Assembly (NCBI GenBank): GCA_016869415.1
Contig: VGEI01000115.1
Coordinates: 1-9,474, forward strand
Length of the DNA stretch: 9,474 nucleotides
From: Alphaproteobacteria bacterium
Lineage (GTDB): Bacteria; Pseudomonadota; Alphaproteobacteria; CACIAM-22H2
Direction of reading: 5' to 3'
Part shown: positions 6,897 through 9,474 of the stretch, in pieces
Layout of the letters: each line of letters starts with the position of its first letter
How positions within the stretch are numbered: the first letter of the stretch is position 1
Made by a program: the position numbers and the translations under genes
Notes under the pieces: generated by a model
Told to the model about the DNA's origin: nothing
Databases searched by the model: none
The model's input: the letters and a program-made list of their open reading frames with translations, nothing else

Positions 6897-7565
6897 ATGG
6901 AACACGACAGCGATCCGCTGAGCTCCGTCCGGCCCAAGCTAGTCGAGAGCAAGAAGCAATGGGCCCGCGAAGGACGGCTGCTCACCGGCACCTACGCCGA
7001 TCCGGCCATGCGCCTGCCGCCCGGGCAGCGCGAGGTGAAGAACTGGCCGGTGCTCGACCTCGGGCTGCAGCCCGACCTGCCGCTCTCGCAGTGGAAGCTG
7101 ACGGTCGACGGCATGGTCGAGAACCCGATCGTCTGGAGCTGGGCCGAGTTCGCCGCCCAGCCGCAGGCGCGCCGGCAATCGGACATTCATTGCGTCACCG
7201 CCTGGTCGCGCTTCGACAACACCTGGGACGGCGTCTCGACCCAACACCTGCTGTCGATCGTCAGAGCGAAGCCGCAAGCCAAGTTCGTGGTGCAGCATTC
7301 CTACGACGGCTACACCACCAACGTTCCCATCGAGCATTTCGCAGCCGAGGCGACGATCCTCGCCGCGCGCTGGGAGGGCCAGCCGATCTCCAGGGAGCAT
7401 GGCGGGCCGGTGCGCCTGATCCTGCCGCGCCTCTATCTGTGGAAGAGCGCCAAATGGCTGCAACGGCTGGAGTTCGTCAACCGCGACCGCCCCGGCTACT
7501 GGGAGGAGCGCGGCTATCACAACCTCGGCGACCCGTGGCTGGAGCAGCGCTATAGTCAGACATGA
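6897..7565 (+). CDS. Molybdopterin-dependent oxidoreductase, sulfite oxidase/YedY-like fold, cytoplasmic
   Basis: A 222-residue protein consisting of a single oxidoreductase molybdopterin-binding domain. Seen: LPPGQREVKNWPVLDLG at 40-56, typical of the small SuoX-like subgroup; the DIHCVTAWSR motif, whose C99 is the expected molybdenum ligand; SYDGYTTN at 135-142; GGPVRLILPRLYLWKSAKW at 169-187; and a GYHNLGDPW tail. There is no twin-arginine signal and no C-terminal dimerisation domain, so unlike YedY/MsrP or sulfite oxidase it appears to be cytosolic. The ATG at 6897 (MEHDSDPLSS) is preferred over the GTG at 6846 because family similarity begins there. No ribosome-binding site precedes it. 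The stop overlaps an ATG of the peroxidase frame (ATGA), suggesting an operon. The electron acceptor and substrate are not predictable. Confidence 0.88.
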   Translation: MEHDSDPLSSVRPKLVESKKQWAREGRLLTGTYADPAMRLPPGQREVKNWPVLDLGLQPDLPLSQWKLTVDGMVENPIVWSWAEFAAQPQARRQSDIHCVTAWSRFDNTWDGVSTQHLLSIVRAKPQAKFVVQHSYDGYTTNVPIEHFAAEATILAARWEGQPISREHGGPVRLILPRLYLWKSAKWLQRLEFVNRDRPGYWEERGYHNLGDPWLEQRYSQT

Positions 7566-7571
7566 GCGACT

Positions 7572-7576
7572 GGAGG
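7572..7576 (+). promoter_or_regulatory. Shine-Dalgarno GGAGG choosing the upstream peroxidase start
   Basis: GGAGG lies 6 bases before the ATG at 7583, an ideal spacing. This favours 7583 over the ATG at 7562, which overlaps the preceding stop codon. Starting at 7583 places the basic KRR directly at the N-terminus of the signal peptide. Confidence 0.7.
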
Positions 7577-7582
7577 CTTAGC

Positions 7583-8191
7583 ATGATGAAGCGGCGGACG
7601 CTGATGCGCGCCTTCCTGGCGCTGGCCGGGAGCCTGGCCGCGCTGAAGGGCCTGCTGGCGCCGGCCCACGGCACGGCGCTGCCCAAGGATCGCGCCAGGA
7701 GGACCACCATGACGGCCCATGATTTCGAGTTCACCTCGATCGATGGCGACAGGCTTCCCGTGAGCGCCTGGAAAGGCAGGCCGGTGCTGGTGATCAACAC
7801 CGCCTCTTTCTGCGGCTACACCCCGCAATACGCCGGCATGGAAGCGCTGTGGCGCCAGTACAAGGACCGCGGGCTGGTCATGCTCGCCGTGCCATCAAAC
7901 GATTTCGGCGGCCAGGAGCCCGGCTCGGCCGGCGAGATCAAGGCCTTCTGCGAGACCTACGACGTCTCCTTCCTGCTGTCGCGCAAGGAGAAGGTGATTG
8001 GCGGCGACGCGCACCCGTTCTACCGCTGGGCGGTGGCGGAGCTGGGCGAGGGGGCCGCCCCGCGCTGGAACTTCCACAAATACCTGATCGGCGGCGACGG
8101 CCTGCTGGCCGGAACCTGGCCGTCCGCGGTGACGCCGCAGTCGAAGGAGATCACCGGCGCCATCGACGCGGCGCTGGGCGCCAAGAGCTGA
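7583..8191 (+). CDS. Glutathione peroxidase-family thiol peroxidase with N-terminal export signal
   Basis: A 202-residue peroxidase that reduces H2O2 or organic hydroperoxides. The GPx catalytic set is intact: C77 in NTASFCGYTPQY, Q111 in FGGQEPG, and W162-N163 in PRWNFHKYL. C123 (KAFCETYDV) aligns with the resolving cysteine of thioredoxin-dependent plant GPx enzymes, so thioredoxin rather than glutathione may be the donor. The middle cysteine of the usual FPCNQF motif is serine here (VPSNDF). Residues 1-30 look like a signal peptide with adjacent arginines (KRRTLMRAF), possibly twin-arginine-like. A usual GPx begins about at the internal methionine M43 (MTAHDFEF), which has its own strong ribosome-binding site, so a cytosolic form is possible. 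It is downstream of, and probably co-transcribed with, the molybdenum enzyme. Confidence 0.92.
   Translation: MMKRRTLMRAFLALAGSLAALKGLLAPAHGTALPKDRARRTTMTAHDFEFTSIDGDRLPVSAWKGRPVLVINTASFCGYTPQYAGMEALWRQYKDRGLVMLAVPSNDFGGQEPGSAGEIKAFCETYDVSFLLSRKEKVIGGDAHPFYRWAVAELGEGAAPRWNFHKYLIGGDGLLAGTWPSAVTPQSKEITGAIDAALGAKS
7697..7702 (+). promoter_or_regulatory. Internal Shine-Dalgarno AGGAGG for an alternative cytosolic peroxidase start
   Basis: A perfect AGGAGG lies 6 bases before an in-frame ATG at 7709 inside the peroxidase gene. It is made of two adjacent AGG arginine codons, which are uncommon choices in a high-GC genome. Translation from here would give a 160-residue GPx domain lacking the export signal. 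Confidence 0.5.
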
Positions 8192-8210
8192 GCGCTGCCG
8201 CCTTAGTTGA

Positions 8211-8228
8211 TCCCGGCTCGCGCCGGGA
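8211..8228 (+). terminator. GC-rich stem-loop after the peroxidase gene
   Basis: TCCCGGC and GCCGGGA form a seven-pair perfect stem around a TCGC loop, 19 bases after the peroxidase stop and upstream of the aminotransferase promoter candidate. The stem is strong but is followed by A residues, not T, on the plus strand. It may be a Rho-independent-like stop, an RNA-stabilising hairpin, or a dispersed palindrome. Confidence 0.35.
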
Positions 8229-8254
8229 AAACATGTACCGAGACAATGTTGCTG

Positions 8255-8283
8255 GCGACAGGCCGGGAGGCCGCCGCTAGAGT
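8255..8283 (+). promoter_or_regulatory. Promoter candidate for the class-V aminotransferase gene
   Basis: GCGACA (8255-8260; 4 of 6 against TTGACA) and TAGAGT (8278-8283; 4 of 6 against TATAAT) are separated by exactly 17 bases. The -10 ends 6 bases before the ATG at 8290, so the transcript would begin at or next to the start codon. GCTAGAGT also resembles the GCTANAnT-like -10 boxes described for alphaproteobacterial housekeeping promoters. Seen by eye only. Confidence 0.35.
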
Positions 8284-8289
8284 CGCGGC

Positions 8290-9462
8290 ATGACTGATTT
8301 CGGCCGCGCCATACGCTCCCGCTTCCTCCTCGAACCTGACATTGCCTTTCTCAATCACGGCTCCTTCGGCACCGTACCGCGCGACGTCTACGCCGTCGCC
8401 GACGGCTGGCGCCGCCAGCTCGAGGTCAATCCCGACCGCTTCATCCGCGAGACGCTGCCGCCCGCGATTCGCGAGGCGGTGGGCAAGATCGCGCCGTTCT
8501 TCAAGGCGCGCGCCGAGGATATTTGCTTCGTCGACAATGCCACCGCCGGGGTCAACGCGGTTCTGCGCTCGCTCGACTTCAAGCCGGGCGACGAGATCCT
8601 GAGCACCGACCATGCCTATGGCGCGGTGGCCAATGCCATTCGCTACGTTGCCACGCGCACGGGTGCTACGGCCGTCTTCGCCGAGGTGAAGATGCCCGCA
8701 TCCAGCGCCGACGAGATCTTCAGTGCGATCACCGCCCGCTTCAGCCCGCGGACGAAGCTGCTGGTCATCGACCACATCACCTCGGCCACGGCGCTGATCT
8801 TCCCGGTCGAGCGCCTGACCGGGTTCGCCAGGGAGCGTGGCGTGCGCGTGCTGATCGACGGCGCGCACGGGCCCGGGCATCTGGCGCTCGACATCCCTTC
8901 GATCGGCGCCGACTGGTATGTGGGCAACTGCCACAAATGGCTGTTCGCCCCGCGCGGCTGCGCCATCCTCTGGGCGCGGGAAGACGCGCAGAAGCTGATT
9001 CACCCGCTGTCGATCTCGCACGACTACAACCACGGTTTCACGGCCGAGTTCGACTGGACCGGCACGCGCGATCCGGCACCGTTCCTCTCGGCGCCGGCCG
9101 GGCTGGAGTTCCTCAGGGAGCTCGGTGTCGAGAGAGTGCAGAAGCACAACCGCGCCCTCGCCCTGTCCGGGGCCCAGCGCATGGCCCAGCGCTGGGGCGA
9201 GCCGATGAACGCGCCGCCCGAGCTGCTCGGCGCCATGGCTTCGGTGCGCCTGCCGCCATCGTGGCAGAAATTCGGGGCCCCGGTGCGAGCCACTGCGCGC
9301 CTGCTCTGCCAGCGCATCCTGCAGCGCGACAAGATCATGGTGGCGATCATGCCGTCGGCCGGCGCCCTCTGGGCTCGCGTCTCGGCCCAGGTCTACAACG
9401 AGCCTGCCGATTACGACGGCGTGGTCAACTTCATCGACCGCGAGCCACCGGACACGGCTTGA
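8290..9462 (+). CDS. Class-V aminotransferase-fold PLP enzyme, isopenicillin-N epimerase-like
   Basis: A 390-residue, apparently complete PLP enzyme of the CefD/CsdA superfamily. Seen: FLNHGSFGTVP at 20-30, the characteristic opening of isopenicillin-N-epimerase-like proteins; DNATAGVNAVL at 82-92 for cofactor phosphate binding; DHAYGAVANA at 107-116; DHITSATALIFPV at 161-173; DGAHGPGH at 190-197, with D190 expected to contact the pyridine nitrogen; and GNCHKWLFAPRG at 212-223, with K216 the Schiff-base lysine. Annotation as an epimerase is usually inherited, and there is no beta-lactam cluster here. An amino-acid lyase, desulfurase or transaminase activity is equally possible. No Shine-Dalgarno stands close to the ATG. 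It appears to be its own transcription unit, separated from the peroxidase by a stem-loop. Only 12 bases follow its stop. Confidence 0.9.
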   Translation: MTDFGRAIRSRFLLEPDIAFLNHGSFGTVPRDVYAVADGWRRQLEVNPDRFIRETLPPAIREAVGKIAPFFKARAEDICFVDNATAGVNAVLRSLDFKPGDEILSTDHAYGAVANAIRYVATRTGATAVFAEVKMPASSADEIFSAITARFSPRTKLLVIDHITSATALIFPVERLTGFARERGVRVLIDGAHGPGHLALDIPSIGADWYVGNCHKWLFAPRGCAILWAREDAQKLIHPLSISHDYNHGFTAEFDWTGTRDPAPFLSAPAGLEFLRELGVERVQKHNRALALSGAQRMAQRWGEPMNAPPELLGAMASVRLPPSWQKFGAPVRATARLLCQRILQRDKIMVAIMPSAGALWARVSAQVYNEPADYDGVVNFIDREPPDTA

Positions 9463-9474
9463 CGCTGCGGCATC

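Noticed and set aside
8203..9147. Minus-strand frame of 314 codons
   Set aside because: Antisense to the class-V aminotransferase, which carries the PLP lysine and phosphate-binding motifs; the minus frame shows none.

Overview
The window is a stretch of high-GC bacterial chromosome. Its PAS_5-type protein, codon use and weak Shine-Dalgarno signals suggest an alphaproteobacterium, perhaps Rhodospirillales or Hyphomicrobiales. This is a judgement from protein style, not a computed placement. Coding density is high. There is no transposase, integrase, tRNA, rRNA, CRISPR array or phage gene, so it reads as ordinary chromosome rather than an island.

Layout from left to right. (1) Minus strand, 1-2140: a BtuF-like, cobalamin-binding-type TroA-fold protein (1223-2140) is followed 34 bases later by the first 396 codons of a multi-membrane protein that looks like the N-terminal part of a large MscS-type mechanosensitive channel. 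That gene runs off the left edge. (2) Plus strand, 2233-6134: a tightly packed four-gene operon holds a secreted NitT/TauT/SsuA-class substrate-binding protein, its ABC ATPase, its permease, and a PF12831-type FAD-dependent oxidoreductase. Both junctions after the ATPase overlap. The divergent gap 2141-2232 carries a promoter candidate with a perfect TTGACA. (3) Minus strand, 6185-6712: a small single PAS_5 protein, convergent with the operon. (4) Plus strand, 6897-8191: a cytoplasmic molybdopterin-dependent oxidoreductase of the sulfite oxidase/YedY fold, then a glutathione-peroxidase-family thiol peroxidase with a signal peptide. (5) Plus strand, 8290-9462: a complete class-V, isopenicillin-N-epimerase-like PLP enzyme, preceded by a stem-loop and a promoter candidate.

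How the genes may work together. The transporter and the FAD enzyme probably form one uptake-and-oxidation unit: the importer brings in a small organic molecule and the flavoenzyme transforms it. The substrate cannot be read from the sequence. The molybdenum enzyme and the peroxidase look co-transcribed and are both redox enzymes, but no shared pathway is evident.

No clearly new multi-gene system is visible. The observations most worth following are: the transporter plus FAD oxidoreductase operon of unknown substrate; two strong in-frame ribosome-binding-site/start pairs in the peroxidase gene, which could yield exported and cytosolic forms; the cysteine pattern and missing signal peptide of the BtuF-like protein; and two genes whose -10-like boxes sit so close to the ATG that the transcripts could be leaderless.
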